Below, in pieces: positions 26,073 through 35,965 of a stretch of DNA of 64,000 bases. The position numbers were made by a program, and so were the translations under genes. How positions within the stretch are numbered: position 1 is the stretch's first letter; every line of letters starts with the position of its first letter. The stretch covers positions 1 through 64,000 of the forward strand of contig CAJYHL010000015.1 of assembly GCA_913774625.1 (NCBI GenBank), written 5' to 3'. Source of the stretch: an uncultured Acidovorax sp. Lineage in GTDB: Bacteria > Pseudomonadota > Gammaproteobacteria > Burkholderiales > Burkholderiaceae_C. Below the pieces are notes generated by a model that was not told where the DNA came from, ran no database searches, and saw only the letters and a list, made by a program, of their open reading frames with translations.

Positions 26073-26966
26073 TTACCAGGCGTGCAGGGCGTCGTCGGGG
26101 AAGCTGCCGGCCTTGACGGCCCGCACATAGGCCTCGATGGCGCCGCGCACGCTGCCGGCTTCCTGCATGAAGTCGTGCGCGAACTTGGGGTTCTTGCCCA
26201 GGTTCACGCCCAGCATGTCGTGCAGCACCAGCACCTGGCCGGCCGTGCCGCTGCCTGCGCCGATGCCGATGGTGTGGCAGCGGGGCAGGGCCTCGGTGAC
26301 CTCGCGCGCCAGCACGGCGGGCACCATCTCCAGCACCAGCATGGCGGCGCCTGCGTCCTGCAGCTCGATGGAATGGCTGCGCAGCGTGCGCGCCGCCTCG
26401 TCGGTGCGGCCCTGCACGCGGTAGCCACCCAGGGCATGCACGGTCTGCGGCGTCAGGCCCAGGTGGGCGCAGACGGGCACGCCGCGCTCGACCAGGAAGC
26501 GCACGGTGGGTGCGGTCCAGCCGCCGCCTTCGAGCTTGACCATGTGGGCGCCGGCCTGCATCAGCGCGCAGGCGCTGCGCATGGCCTGCTCTGGGCCCTC
26601 GGCATAGCTGCCGTAGGGCAGGTCGGCGATCAGCCAGGCCGTGCCCTGCACCCGGTGCAGGCCGCGCGCCACGCTGGCCGTGTGGTAGGCCATGGTGTCC
26701 AGCGACACGCCCACGGTGCTGGGCAGGCCCTGGCAGACCATGCCGAGCGAATCGCCCACCAGCAGGCATTCCACGCCCGCCGCATCGGCCACGGCGGCGA
26801 AGGTGGCGTCGTAGGCCGTCAGCATGGTGATCTTCTCGCCCGCCTCGCGCATCTGCGCCAGGCGCGGCAGGCTCACGGGCCGGCGCTGCGGCAGGGGCGA
26901 TGCGGGGGGCAGGGTGCCGTAGGGCGTGCCTGCGGCGTGGGCGGGCGTCGGCGATGGCGTGGTCAT
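26073..26966 (-). CDS. panB: 3-methyl-2-oxobutanoate hydroxymethyltransferase
   Basis: PanB transfers a hydroxymethyl group from methylene-tetrahydrofolate to 2-oxoisovalerate, giving ketopantoate. The 297-residue product shows [30 protein letters not shown] and [15 protein letters not shown], followed by [18 protein letters not shown]. The ATG at 26966 was preferred over an upstream TTG because GAGG lies nine bases before it. It is the first gene of the panBC pair, 55 bp downstream of the diguanylate cyclase gene. Confidence 0.96.
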   Translation of the reverse strand: MTTPSPTPAHAAGTPYGTLPPASPLPQRRPVSLPRLAQMREAGEKITMLTAYDATFAAVADAAGVECLLVGDSLGMVCQGLPSTVGVSLDTMAYHTASVARGLHRVQGTAWLIADLPYGSYAEGPEQAMRSACALMQAGAHMVKLEGGGWTAPTVRFLVERGVPVCAHLGLTPQTVHALGGYRVQGRTDEAARTLRSHSIELQDAGAAMLVLEMVPAVLAREVTEALPRCHTIGIGAGSGTAGQVLVLHDMLGVNLGKNPKFAHDFMQEAGSVRGAIEAYVRAVKAGSFPDDALHAW

Positions 26967-27021
26967 GCGATCAATCCTCAAGGGGCGCGAATGAGCCGCG
27001 AGTCTATGCGAGGGCGCGTGG

Positions 27022-28803
27022 CTACGCGGCCTGTGGCGCCTCCGCGGCGGGTTCCGCGCACCGGCGAAGCCGGTGCTTGCCGGCCTGCTTGCCCCGGTAC
27101 ATGGCCATGTCGGCCAAAGCCAGGAGTTCGGTGGCGGCCGTGCCGTCCAGCGGCGCCAGCGCGTAGCCGATGGTCAGGCCCACCTGCAGCCGGTGCCGGC
27201 GCAGCGCGAAGGGAGTCCGGAAGGCCTGCAGCAGCGCCTCGCCTAGCGCCCGGGCCTGTCCCGCATGCTCCAGGCCGGCGGCGAGCACGACGAATTCGTC
27301 TCCGCCCAGGCGTGCCACCTGGCGTGCCGGCCCCGCGACCTCGCCCAGCCGCCGGGCCACGGCCACCAGCAGTTCGTCGCCCACGTCATGGCCGTACCGG
27401 TCGTTCACCGGCTTGAAGCCGTCCAGGTCCAGCAGATAGACGGCCACCGGCCGGCCGGCATCGCACTGCGCCAGGGCCGACTGCAGCGTCAGCTGCATGC
27501 CGCGCCGGTTCAGCAGGCCGGTGAGCGCGTCGGTATGGGCCAGCGATCGCATGGTGTCGCGCTCGACCAGTGCGGCGTGCGCCGCCAGGCGCAGCGCTTC
27601 GGAGCGCAGCCCCAGCACGCGCAGGAAGATCAGCATGTCCAGCGTGGAGCCGATCTGGAACGAATGCAGGGTCCAGAAGTTGACGGGCAGCAGGCCCTGG
27701 GCCATGCCGGCGAAGATGCCGGCGGCCAGGCCATAGACTGCCCATCCCATCAGCAGCACGCCGCCGACCGGATCGCCCTGCCGCATGCGGCGAAAGGCCA
27801 TCGGCAGGCTGGCCGCCGAGGGCACCAGGCCGAAGACGCTCATGATGGCGGTGGCCGTCTGCACGCTGAGCAGCCCCAGCGCATGGGCTACGGCCGCAGC
27901 CGCCATCAGCGCCGCGCCCGCCCGCATGCCGCGCACGTACCGGCTTCGCGGCGCATCGGAAGCCAGTGCCTGGCTGAGAAACAGGAACGAACCGACCAGA
28001 GCGATGAAACCGGACAGGAGGGCGAAATGGCGCTCCGGCCAGATCTGGCCGGGCCACAGGAACTGCGCCCCGACGCCGAAGAACTGCAGCGAAAACCCCG
28101 CGCTGCCCAGCGCCAGCAGGGCGTAGTAGGCGAACAGCTTTTCGCGCTGCCCCCGCCACTGCACCAGGCTGTAGAGGATCAGGCACAGGGCCAGGCCGTT
28201 GAGCAGGCCCTGCAGCAGCAGCTCGCGCTGGCTCGCGCGCGAGCGCTCCGGTTGTTCGCTGATCGACAGGGGCAGGATCATCGGGCCGGGCGTGTGCACG
28301 CGGATCAGCAGGTCGTAGCGCAGGCCGCCGGCCAGGTCCAGCTCCATTTCGGGGGTGCGGCTGGCCAGGGATTGCCGGGTCGCCGGGCGCAGATAGCCCC
28401 GGGCGGCATGCTGCAGCACCTGGCCGTCGCGCACGAGGTAGAAGTCCACCTCCTGCATTGCCCCGTAGCCCAGCGCCGCCACCCACGGGTCCCGGGGCGG
28501 CTGGTCCACGGCGAGGGGCAGGCGCAGCCACACGGTTTCCTTGCGCAGGCCAAGCGCGCCGTCGGGGGCGGCCGGCGGCGCGAAATCGTCGCGGTGGTTC
28601 CATACGTCCTGCACCGTCATGGCATGCGTGGCATCGGCCAGCAGGGTCACCGCCGGCCAGACGTTCCGCGCGCCCGCGCCGGGCTGCAGCCGCAGCGCAG
28701 CGGGGTCCGCATGCGCAGGGCTGTAAAGGGCGGCCAGCCACCACGCAGCCAGCAGCCACCAGGCCGTTGCCCGGTGCCGGGCGATGCCGTGCAGGCCGGT
28801 CAT
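27022..28803 (-). CDS. 7TMR-DISM sensor diguanylate cyclase
   Basis: The 593-residue protein has a signal sequence (about 10-35), a periplasmic 7TMR-DISM extracellular region (about 40-175), a 7TM block (about 185-395) and a cytoplasmic GGDEF domain (about 420-580). GGDEF domains make cyclic di-GMP. The active site [10 protein letters not shown] is intact. The product-inhibition I-site (RxxD) is absent: Gly and Arg occupy those two positions. The start was set at ATG 28803, just before the signal peptide. The ligand of the DISM region is unknown; related domains bind carbohydrates or lipids. Confidence 0.9.
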   Translation of the reverse strand: MTGLHGIARHRATAWWLLAAWWLAALYSPAHADPAALRLQPGAGARNVWPAVTLLADATHAMTVQDVWNHRDDFAPPAAPDGALGLRKETVWLRLPLAVDQPPRDPWVAALGYGAMQEVDFYLVRDGQVLQHAARGYLRPATRQSLASRTPEMELDLAGGLRYDLLIRVHTPGPMILPLSISEQPERSRASQRELLLQGLLNGLALCLILYSLVQWRGQREKLFAYYALLALGSAGFSLQFFGVGAQFLWPGQIWPERHFALLSGFIALVGSFLFLSQALASDAPRSRYVRGMRAGAALMAAAAVAHALGLLSVQTATAIMSVFGLVPSAASLPMAFRRMRQGDPVGGVLLMGWAVYGLAAGIFAGMAQGLLPVNFWTLHSFQIGSTLDMLIFLRVLGLRSEALRLAAHAALVERDTMRSLAHTDALTGLLNRRGMQLTLQSALAQCDAGRPVAVYLLDLDGFKPVNDRYGHDVGDELLVAVARRLGEVAGPARQVARLGGDEFVVLAAGLEHAGQARALGEALLQAFRTPFALRRHRLQVGLTIGYALAPLDGTAATELLALADMAMYRGKQAGKHRLRRCAEPAAEAPQAA

Positions 28804-28987
28804 TCGCCACCCGGGCGCAGGCGGGCCGCCGCGGCGGCTGGGCGCCGTGGCTTGGTGCGGTAGATCAGGCCCTGGCGTGGAGAGCGGCGAAGAGGGGCGG
28901 TTCGTCACGGCGCGCGAGTTTAGAAGAATCCGGGATCCGCCCCTTTCGCTCCGCCGGGAGGGCGGGTTGCCGGTATGCTCGCGGCCC

Positions 28988-29887
28988 ATGACGAATCTGT
29001 TTCAGCCCGCATCCGGCCCGGCGGCCGGCGACGATGAAGGCCTGCAGGCCGTGGTGCATGCCGATGTGGCCCGCGCCCTGGAAGAAGACGTGGGCGCGGG
29101 CGACCTGACCGCTGCGCTGATCGACCCGGCCCGGCGCGTGCGCGCCCGCGTGCTGGCCCGCGAAGAGGCCGTGATCTGCGGTGCCCCCTGGGCCGAGGCC
29201 GCGCTGCGCGCGCTGGACCCGGGCGTGCGCCTGGCCTGGCACGTGGCCGAGGGCCAGCGCTGCGCGGCCGACCAGGTGGTGCTGGAGATCGAGGGCCAGG
29301 CGCGCGCGCTGCTGAGCGCCGAGCGCACGGCGCTCAACTTCCTGCAGCTGCTATCGGCCGTGGCCACCAAGACCCGCCGCTATGTCGATGCGGTGGCCGG
29401 CACCCGCGCCCAGATCGTCGATACGCGCAAGACCCTGCCGGGCCTGCGGCTGGCGCAGAAATACGCCGTGCGCGTGGGCGGCGGCACCAACCACCGCATC
29501 GGCCTGCACGACGCCGTGCTGATCAAGGAAAACCACATCGCCGCAGCCGGCGGCGTCACGGCCGTGCTGCAGGCCGCCCGTGCGGCCGCTGCCCGGGCGA
29601 AGTTCATCGAGATCGAGTGCGAGACGCTCGAACAGCTGGACGAGGCCCTGTCGGCCGGCGCCCGCATGGTGCTGCTGGACAACATGCCGCTGGCCATGCT
29701 GCACGAGGCCGTGCGCCGCAACGCCGCGCATCCGGCCGGCCCGGCCATCCTGGAGATTTCCGGCGGCGTGACGCTGGAAGGCCTGCGTGCGCTGGCCGAG
29801 ACCGGCGTGGACCGCATCTCCATCGGCACGCTGACCAAGGACGTGAAGGCCACCGATTTCTCCATGCGGATGCAGGATATCGCCTGA
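28988..29887 (+). CDS. nadC: Nicotinate-nucleotide pyrophosphorylase (carboxylating)
   Basis: NadC converts quinolinate and PRPP to nicotinate mononucleotide. The 299-residue length is typical. Conserved blocks are [65 protein letters not shown]-type substrate loop, KENHI and [12 protein letters not shown]...[11 protein letters not shown]. It is the first gene of a nadC-nadA pair (68-bp gap) and is divergent from the diguanylate cyclase gene. Confidence 0.96.
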   Translation: MTNLFQPASGPAAGDDEGLQAVVHADVARALEEDVGAGDLTAALIDPARRVRARVLAREEAVICGAPWAEAALRALDPGVRLAWHVAEGQRCAADQVVLEIEGQARALLSAERTALNFLQLLSAVATKTRRYVDAVAGTRAQIVDTRKTLPGLRLAQKYAVRVGGGTNHRIGLHDAVLIKENHIAAAGGVTAVLQAARAAAARAKFIEIECETLEQLDEALSAGARMVLLDNMPLAMLHEAVRRNAAHPAGPAILEISGGVTLEGLRALAETGVDRISIGTLTKDVKATDFSMRMQDIA

Positions 29888-29955
29888 CCGGCCGAACTGC
29901 GGCGCAGTTTCCGTCTCTACAACGAGGCCGCCACACCCGGCCCGACACCCCCGCC

Positions 29956-31083
29956 ATGACCATCGCCGACCTCGCCATCAAGCCCGTGGAATACGAACAG
30001 CCCGCCGACGCGGGCGGCGGCGCGTGTTCCACCCGCCACGCCTGGGCCCGCGTGCCCGCCGAGCCAGCGCCCTCCGAGCGCGCCGCGCTCAAGGACCGCA
30101 TCCGCGCGCTGCTGCGCGAGAGGAACGCGGTGATGGTGTCGCACTACTACGTCCACCCCGACCTGCAGGACCTGGCGGAGGAAACCGGCGGCCTGGTCAG
30201 CGATTCGCTGGAGATGGCGCGCTTCGGCCGCGACCACGCCGCACAGACGCTGGTGGTGTCCGGCGTGCGCTTCATGGGCGAGACGGCCAAGATCCTGTCG
30301 CCCGAGAAGACCGTGCTCATGCCCGACCTGGACGCCACCTGCTCGCTCGACCTGGGGTGCCCGGCCGACGCCTTCGGCGCCTTCTGCGACCAGCACCCGG
30401 ACCGTACCGTGGTCGTCTATGCCAACACCAGCGCGGCCGTGAAGGCGCGCGCCGACTGGCTGGTCACGTCGAGCTGCGCGCTGGAGATCGTCTCCGCGCT
30501 CAAGGCGGCGGGCCACAAGATCCTCTGGGCGCCCGACCGGCACCTGGGTGGCTACATCCAGCAGCAGACCGGCGCGGACATGCTGTTCTGGAACGGCGCC
30601 TGCATCGTGCATGACGAATTCAAGGCGCAGGAGCTGCAGGACCTCAAGCGCCGGCACCCGCAGGCCAAAGTGCTGGTCCATCCCGAAAGCCCGGCCGACG
30701 TGGTGGCCCTGGCCGACGCCGTGGGCTCCACCAGCGCCATCCTGAAGGCCGCGCGCGAGCTGGATGCGCGCGAATTCATCGTCGCCACCGACAACGGCAT
30801 GCTGCACAAGCTGCGCACGCTCAATCCGGGCAAGACCTTCCACGAAGCGCCCACCGCCGGCAACAGCGCCACCTGCAAGAGCTGCGCGCACTGCCCCTGG
30901 ATGGCCATGAACGGCCTGGCCGACGTGGCCCGGGTGCTGGAGACCGGCGCTAATGCCGTCGAGGTGGACCCGGCCCTGATCCCGCGCGCGCGCCGGCCCA
31001 TCGACCGCATGCTGGCCTTCACCGCCGCGCTCAAGAACGGCCAGCCGGCCGGTGCGCTGGTGCCTCACATCGGGGCCGCCTGA
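29956..31083 (+). CDS. nadA: Quinolinate synthase A
   Basis: NadA condenses iminoaspartate with dihydroxyacetone phosphate to quinolinate using a [4Fe-4S] cluster. The 375-residue product is the longer proteobacterial form. Cluster cysteines are visible in [11 protein letters not shown], in [10 protein letters not shown] and in the C-terminal [28 protein letters not shown] and [10 protein letters not shown] are other family blocks. Its substrate comes from NadB, encoded apart at 40.4 kb. The ATG at 29956 was chosen as the first start after nadC. Confidence 0.96.
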   Translation: MTIADLAIKPVEYEQPADAGGGACSTRHAWARVPAEPAPSERAALKDRIRALLRERNAVMVSHYYVHPDLQDLAEETGGLVSDSLEMARFGRDHAAQTLVVSGVRFMGETAKILSPEKTVLMPDLDATCSLDLGCPADAFGAFCDQHPDRTVVVYANTSAAVKARADWLVTSSCALEIVSALKAAGHKILWAPDRHLGGYIQQQTGADMLFWNGACIVHDEFKAQELQDLKRRHPQAKVLVHPESPADVVALADAVGSTSAILKAARELDAREFIVATDNGMLHKLRTLNPGKTFHEAPTAGNSATCKSCAHCPWMAMNGLADVARVLETGANAVEVDPALIPRARRPIDRMLAFTAALKNGQPAGALVPHIGAA

Positions 31084-31090
31084 GCGGTTT

Positions 31091-31138
31091 GCTCCTGAAA
31101 AAATAGCTGCATGCGCAGATGGATCGAGCGCGAGAGCC
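31091..31138 (+). repeat. Dispersed ATAGCTG repeat, copy 2
   Basis: Bases 31103-31138 match 5036-5071 at 27 of 36 positions, with the shared order ATAGCTG, GCGCAG, GGATC, AGCGC and AGCC. It fills the whole nadA-pabB gap and contains the ATG at 31119, which is therefore a doubtful start for the downstream gene. Confidence 0.55.
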
Positions 31139-31142
31139 TGAT

Positions 31143-32993
31143 TTGACCTGTATCGCACTGATCGATTTCGCGGACTCCCATGCGCCCGGCCCCCGAGCTG
31201 CGCCCGGCCGCCTGCGGCACGCCTTCACCGCCGCGCCGCGCCATGTGCTGGCGGCCCACACACTGGCCGAGGTGCCCGGCGTGCTGCGCGCCGTGGATGC
31301 CGCTGCCCGGGCCGGTGCCTGGTGCGTCGGCGGCCTGCGCTACGAAGCTGCCGCCGCCTTCGATGCTGCGCTGCGCACCCAGGCGCCGCCGCCCGGCCAG
31401 GCGTTGGTCTGGTTCGCGGTGTTCGATGCGCCCGGCCCATGGCCCGAGGAGCCACCGCCCGTGGCCCACGAGCCCACGGTGGACTGGCACGGGCTGCCGC
31501 AGCGCGCGCCTTTCGATGCGGCGCTGGACGCCATCCACCAGGGCATCGCGGCCGGCGACTACTACCAGATCAACCACACGGCCCGGCTGCAGGGCCGCGT
31601 GCAGCCCGCGCCGGGCGCGGATGCTGCGGCCACCGCCCAGGCCTTCTTCGCCGCGCTGCAGCGCGCCCAGCCCGGTGGCTATGCGCTCTGCCTGGACCTG
31701 GGCGACGAGCAGGTGCTGTCGGTCTCGCCCGAGCTGTTCTTCGACTGGCAGGACGGCGGTGAGGACCAGGACGGCGGCCGGCTGCTGGCCCGCCCCATGA
31801 AGGGCACGGCCCCGCGCGGCGCCACGCCAGAGGAAGACGCCGCCCGGGCCGCCGCCCTGCGCGCCAGCCCCAAGGAGCGGGCCGAGAACGTGATGATCGT
31901 GGACCTGCTGCGCAACGACCTCTCGCGCATCTGCACGCCCCACAGCGTGCGCGTGCCCGCGTTGTTCGCCACGCAGGCGCTGCCCGCCGTGTGGCAGATG
32001 ACGTCCGACGTGCAGGGCCACACGCCGGCCGGCACCACGCTGGAACAGGTCTTCGCGGCGCTTTTCCCCTGCGGCTCCGTCACCGGCGCGCCCAAGGTAC
32101 GCGCCATGCAGGCCATCCAGGCGCTGGAGGAAGGCCCGCGCGGCTGGTACTGCGGCGCCCTGGGGCTGGTGCGCCCGCGCGCCGGCGGCGGGCTGGCCGC
32201 CACCTTCAACGTGCCCATCCGCACCGTGGAGCTGCGCGGGGATGAGGCCCGCTGCGGCATCGGCAGCGGCATCACCCACGATGCGCGGGCCGACGCCGAA
32301 TGGCAGGAATGGCGCCACAAGCGCGCCTTCCTCGTGCGGGCGAGCGAGCCCTTCGACATTCTGGAAACCCTTGCGCTGGTGGATGGCGCCTTCCGCCACC
32401 GTGGCGAGCATCTGGCGCGCATGGTCGCGTCCGCCGCGCACTTCAATGTGCCGTGGGACGAGGCGCGCATCGCCGCCTGCCTGCAGGCCCTGGCCGATGC
32501 CCACCCCCACGGGGCCTGGCGCGCCCGCCTGCTGCTGCGCGCCGACGGCATGCCGCGCGCCGAGGCCTTCGCGCTGGCGCCCGCCGCGGCCGGCCCTGTG
32601 CGGCTGGCGCTGGCCGGCCGGCCGCTCCTGGAGGCCCACGGCGAATTCGTGCGCCATAAGACCACGCGCCGCGCGCACTACGCGGCCTTCGCGCCCGCGC
32701 CGGGCTCGGGCGTGTTCGACACCGTGCTCTACAACGCCGAGGGCGAGATCACCGAAGGCACTTTCGGCAACCTCGCCGCGCAGCTGGACGATGGCCGCTG
32801 GATCACGCCGCCGCTGGCCTCGGGCCTGCTGCCCGGCGTGGGCCGCGCCCAGGCCCTGCGCGAAGGGCGGGTGGCCGAAGCCGTGCTGCGGCTCGAAGAC
32901 CTGCCACGCGTGCGCGCCTGGGCCTTCGTCAACAGCCTTCGGGGCTGGCTGCCGGCGCAGTTGCTGGCCGATGCGCCGCCTGGCGATCGATGA
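31143..32993 (+). CDS. pabB: PabB-PabC fusion: aminodeoxychorismate synthase component I / 4-amino-4-deoxychorismate lyase
   Basis: The N-terminal two thirds is a chorismate-utilising enzyme, with GDYYQINHTARLQG, SVSPELFFDW, ARPMKGTAPRG, NVMIVDLLRNDLSRI, FPCGSVTGAPKVRAMQ and GIGSGITHDA. It makes 4-amino-4-deoxychorismate for folate. The last 210 residues are a class IV aminotransferase-fold lyase (HRGEHLARM, KTTRRAHY with the PLP Lys, ITEGTFGN), the PabC step. Such fusions are common in proteobacteria. TTG 31143 is preferred to ATG 31119 because GAGAG precedes it by six bases, the family N terminus (ALIDF) follows it directly, and the ATG lies in a repeat. No pabA is present here. Confidence 0.88.
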   Translation: MTCIALIDFADSHAPGPRAAPGRLRHAFTAAPRHVLAAHTLAEVPGVLRAVDAAARAGAWCVGGLRYEAAAAFDAALRTQAPPPGQALVWFAVFDAPGPWPEEPPPVAHEPTVDWHGLPQRAPFDAALDAIHQGIAAGDYYQINHTARLQGRVQPAPGADAAATAQAFFAALQRAQPGGYALCLDLGDEQVLSVSPELFFDWQDGGEDQDGGRLLARPMKGTAPRGATPEEDAARAAALRASPKERAENVMIVDLLRNDLSRICTPHSVRVPALFATQALPAVWQMTSDVQGHTPAGTTLEQVFAALFPCGSVTGAPKVRAMQAIQALEEGPRGWYCGALGLVRPRAGGGLAATFNVPIRTVELRGDEARCGIGSGITHDARADAEWQEWRHKRAFLVRASEPFDILETLALVDGAFRHRGEHLARMVASAAHFNVPWDEARIAACLQALADAHPHGAWRARLLLRADGMPRAEAFALAPAAAGPVRLALAGRPLLEAHGEFVRHKTTRRAHYAAFAPAPGSGVFDTVLYNAEGEITEGTFGNLAAQLDDGRWITPPLASGLLPGVGRAQALREGRVAEAVLRLEDLPRVRAWAFVNSLRGWLPAQLLADAPPGDR

Positions 32994-33657
32994 AGGCCTC
33001 CAGCGCCTGCAGCACCGGCGCATAGCGCGCCGCATCGCCCTCGACCTGGGCCAGCGCTGAGCAGGTGGCCTCCAGCGTCGAAAGCTGGTGCGGCGCATGG
33101 GCGCGCCGCAGGCGGGCGTAGCGCGCGGCTGGCAGGTCCGGCGGCAGCGACAGCGGCAGGCGGGGCAGGGCCTGCAGCAGCGGATTCGCATAGAGCATCT
33201 TGCGGCTCTTGCGCCAGGTGCCGTCCAGCACCACCAGCCGCAGGGCGGCGGCATCGTCCGCCAGCCAGTGCGCGGGCAGCGGCGGCGGGGCGGCCAGCGG
33301 CAAGGCGGGGTCGTGCGGGGAGTGCGGGTAAAGGAGCACCGCATGGGGTTCGGCGCCCGGTGCGGCGGCGCAGCCGGGCCAGGCGGCCGTGAGCCATTGC
33401 CGCAGCGCCGCCGGGTCGAAGGCCTCGCCCACTTCCATGCGGCTGCGCGGCAGGCAGCGGTGCAGCAGCCGCGCCGTGCCCTTGGCCTGGCCGGCTTCCA
33501 GCGGGTGCTGCAGGATCAGCACCTCGGCCCGGTGCGCTACCGGCGCCGCCAGTGCGCAGAAGCAGGCGCTTGCCGGGCGCAGGCAGCCGGCGCAGCGCGT
33601 GCGCGGCGGTGCCTGAGTCGGAGGCGATGTCAGCGGCTTTCGAACCAGGTCTTCCAC
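32929..33657 (-). CDS. DTW-domain tRNA-uridine aminocarboxypropyltransferase (YfiP/TapT-like)
   Basis: The family adds a 3-amino-3-carboxypropyl group from SAM to tRNA uridine (acp3U). The 242-residue protein shows the zinc-binding CAGC...CFC cluster at about 22-35, LQHPLEAGQAKGTARLL, and the DTW-type motif LDGTWRKSRKM with DGTW. The start is GTG 33657, so the gene overlaps the upstream hydrolase gene by 28 bp and the convergent pabB-pabC end by 65 bp. A later start would shorten the overlap but lose residues before the Cys cluster. Function is by family; substrate tRNAs are not predictable. Confidence 0.87.
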   Translation of the reverse strand: MEDLVRKPLTSPPTQAPPRTRCAGCLRPASACFCALAAPVAHRAEVLILQHPLEAGQAKGTARLLHRCLPRSRMEVGEAFDPAALRQWLTAAWPGCAAAPGAEPHAVLLYPHSPHDPALPLAAPPPLPAHWLADDAAALRLVVLDGTWRKSRKMLYANPLLQALPRLPLSLPPDLPAARYARLRRAHAPHQLSTLEATCSALAQVEGDAARYAPVLQALEAFIDRQAAHRPATAPAASPEGC

Positions 33658-34856
33658 TGCGGCACGGCGGTGGCGAAGGTGCCGCGGTGGGTGGTCTTGC
33701 CGGTGGACACGGCTTCGACGGCGGGGTTGCCTGCGCCCAGCGCTTCCGCATAGGTCTGGGCCATGCGGCCCACGCCGACGGAGATGGCCTCGTCGGTTTC
33801 GCCGTAGTAGTTGCGCACGGGCGTCTTCACGACCCAGCGGTAGGCCTGCGTGCGTGCGATGAGCTTGCCGAAGGCCGACTGCGCGAAGAACTGCGGGTCG
33901 AAGTAATCGGCCTTGAGCAGCTGGTGCAGGTCGGTCGGGATCACGGACGGATCGGTGAGCGTGCGGTCGTAGGCCTTCTTGGCCGCTTCGTAGTAGGGCT
34001 CGTTGAAGAGCGAGCGGGCCAGGCCGGGCACGTCGTAGTAGTTCTCGTACGAGAAGGCCGACAGGATGAAGATGCTGTTGAGCCAGACGGCGTCGTAGGG
34101 GCGCGGGAAGCTCAGGAAGCCCTGCATGGCGATGCCCAGGTCCAGCGGCGCGCTGGCCGTGGCGGCGGCATCGACGGGAATGCCGGCCTGCTCCAGCTTT
34201 TCCAGCAGCGCCATGGTGACGAAGCCGCCTTGCGACCAGCCTGCCAGGTAGAGCTTGTCCCGCTTGCGGCCCAGGTCGGCCATCACGTCCTGCGCGGCGG
34301 TGAGGAAGTCGAAGCTGGCCTGCTGCTGGCTGGCCTTGACCAGGTAGCCTTCCGGTTCCTTCGAGACGCCCAGGCCGAAATAGTCGGCGCCGACCACCGC
34401 ATAGCCCTGGCCGGCGAACTGGGCGATCATGAACCGCGTTTCAGGGGAGTTGTCAGGGAAGCCGGGCACTTCCTTGCGGCCATAGACCGTGCCGTGCTGG
34501 TAGGACACCACGGGCAGCGTGGTGGGCTCCGGCGTGTCGGGCAGCGCGACCAGGCCCGAAGCCGTGATCGGCTTGTTGCCCTTTTCCGGCACCACCGACT
34601 GGTAGGTGACGCGGTAGAGATTCACGCCCGTGCGCGCCGGGGTGTAGGGCACGGTGATGCCGGCGAAATCAGGGATGGTCTGGGTGAGGATGACGTTGAG
34701 CCGGGCCGTGTCCCAGTGGCCGATCCATTCGTAGCGCGTGTCGCCGGCCAGCGTCTTGACGACGCCTTTTTCCTGCGCCTGAACGGGCAGCACGGGCGCC
34801 GCGATGACCGACATGCAGCCGGCGACCAGCAGGGTTTTCAGTAGTTTGGACAGCAA
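33630..34856 (-). CDS. Secreted alpha/beta-hydrolase (lipase/esterase-like)
   Basis: The 408-residue protein has a signal peptide (about 1-27, ending VQA-QE) and an alpha/beta-hydrolase fold. The nucleophile motif is GWSQG, preceded by KLYLAGW. A probable acid residue is in YGETDEAIS and a probable His in THRGTF near the C terminus. VVSYQHGTVYGRKEVP contributes an HG oxyanion-type motif. This matches secretory lipase-like proteins whose substrates are generally unknown. It is apparently monocistronic except for the 28-bp overlap with the DTW gene. The 267 bp upstream (34857-35123) holds no gene I can support. Confidence 0.83.
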   Translation of the reverse strand: MLSKLLKTLLVAGCMSVIAAPVLPVQAQEKGVVKTLAGDTRYEWIGHWDTARLNVILTQTIPDFAGITVPYTPARTGVNLYRVTYQSVVPEKGNKPITASGLVALPDTPEPTTLPVVSYQHGTVYGRKEVPGFPDNSPETRFMIAQFAGQGYAVVGADYFGLGVSKEPEGYLVKASQQQASFDFLTAAQDVMADLGRKRDKLYLAGWSQGGFVTMALLEKLEQAGIPVDAAATASAPLDLGIAMQGFLSFPRPYDAVWLNSIFILSAFSYENYYDVPGLARSLFNEPYYEAAKKAYDRTLTDPSVIPTDLHQLLKADYFDPQFFAQSAFGKLIARTQAYRWVVKTPVRNYYGETDEAISVGVGRMAQTYAEALGAGNPAVEAVSTGKTTHRGTFATAVPQWKTWFESR

Positions 34857-35123
34857 GAGACCTCCCTCGTATGGAATATGACGGCAGACCGGCGGCCTCG
34901 GCGCGACGGTGCAGCGGATGGGCGCGGCGGGCCGGCCACCATCTCGTGAAAGAGCGTGGCCGTTTTCCGGCGCCGAAAGCCTAGCTTAAGCCATGCGGGC
35001 CTGGGTAGGCCTGCCGCCCCGTTTGCGGCGAATGCGCCACAGAGGGCGGCTCTCAGGACATGGTTCCGTCACGTTGGGGCGCTGCCGCCTCGTCTACCAG
35101 GGCGGCCGCAAGGTCTCGGAGTC

Positions 35124-35483
35124 TCAGAGCCTTTCCTTGGAATAGGACGGCCGGTCCATGTCCACCAGCTCCACGCTCAGCTGCACCATCAGACCCTCGG
35201 GCCGGGGCGCCAGGCGGCGCAGCACATCGGCGATCAGCGAGGTCAGTTCCTTCTTGGCCTCGGGGCTGCGGCCCGACAGCAGGCGCAGCTGGGCATGGAT
35301 GAAGGCGCGGTTGGCGGGCGCGGTGCCGATCTCGAAGCGGGCGTGGCGCACCACGCGGGTCTTGAGGTCGGCCTCGTCGGGGATCTGCGGATGGGCGGCG
35401 ACGGCGGCGTTCACGGCCTGCATGACCTCGGCTTCGGGGAAGCCGGCGAGGTTGTCGGTGTATTCGATGGTCAGGTGGGGCAT
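35124..35483 (-). CDS. 5-carboxymethyl-2-hydroxymuconate delta-isomerase-like tautomerase
   Basis: The 119-residue protein starts MPHLTIEYTDNL, placing the catalytic Pro at position 2 (Pro1 after Met removal), as in the HpaF/CHMI branch of the tautomerase superfamily. LSGRSPEAKKELTSLIADVL is the conserved helical block. HpaF acts in homoprotocatechuate (4-hydroxyphenylacetate) breakdown, but no other hpa genes are nearby, so this may be an orphan with another substrate. It lies 37 bp downstream of queD on the same strand, which may reflect read-through rather than shared function. Confidence 0.83.
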   Translation of the reverse strand: MPHLTIEYTDNLAGFPEAEVMQAVNAAVAAHPQIPDEADLKTRVVRHARFEIGTAPANRAFIHAQLRLLSGRSPEAKKELTSLIADVLRRLAPRPEGLMVQLSVELVDMDRPSYSKERL

Positions 35484-35520
35484 GGTGCGGTCGTCTCCGG
35501 TAAATGAATGCCTTGAAGGG

Positions 35521-35883
35521 TCACAGGTCGAGCACGCAGCCGTCGCCCAGCGCGTCGCGCCAGACGCGCACGCGGCTGGGCGGGGGCTGCAGGTCGGCCA
35601 GGTCCCGGGCGATGAAGGCGCAGAGGTTCTCCAGCGTGGCTGGGCCGAGGCCTTGCACCTCGTCGAGCAGGTGGTGGTCCAGCTGTTCGCGCAGGCGTTC
35701 GCAGCGTGCGCGCAGATGGCCCAGGTCGATCACCATGCCGCTGCCGGCATGGCGCGGGCCGGTGACCGAGATCTCGGCATGGTAGGTGTGGCCGTGGATG
35801 CGGCGGCTGCCTTCGGCCTCGATCTCGCGCTGCAGCGTGTGGGCGGCGTCGAAGAAGAAGCGTTGGTGGACGGTGAACTGCAT
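35521..35883 (-). CDS. queD: 6-carboxytetrahydropterin synthase-like protein (QueD/PTPS family)
   Basis: The 120-residue protein has the zinc His triad in FDAAH and IHGHTY and the closing block VRVWRDAL. It belongs to the PTPS/QueD family, which makes carboxytetrahydropterin for 7-deazaguanine synthesis, and is followed upstream by queE. The catalytic Cys normally four residues before HGH is replaced by Ser (EGSRRIHGH), so it lacks the standard Cys. This may be a lineage-specific variant or a different pterin activity. The ATG giving MQFTVHQRFFF was chosen over an upstream codon by family similarity. Confidence 0.82.
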   Translation of the reverse strand: MQFTVHQRFFFDAAHTLQREIEAEGSRRIHGHTYHAEISVTGPRHAGSGMVIDLGHLRARCERLREQLDHHLLDEVQGLGPATLENLCAFIARDLADLQPPPSRVRVWRDALGDGCVLDL

Positions 35884-35965
35884 GATTCGAAAAACCAGGG
35901 GGAAAAAATAACGATCAGAGCGAAAGCGGCGCAACGACGCCAGAAGGGCTCCTTGCGCTGCTCCG

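Noticed and set aside
31119-31142. ATG 31119 as the start of the pabB-pabC fusion
   Set aside because: It lies inside a dispersed repeat and has no Shine-Dalgarno. TTG 31143 has GAGAG at six bases and begins at the family N terminus. It is kept as an alternative.
34857-35123. A possible gene in the 267-bp gap between the hydrolase and tautomerase genes
   Set aside because: Open frames there are extensions of antisense readings of the tautomerase. No motif, signal peptide or ribosome binding site supports a gene.
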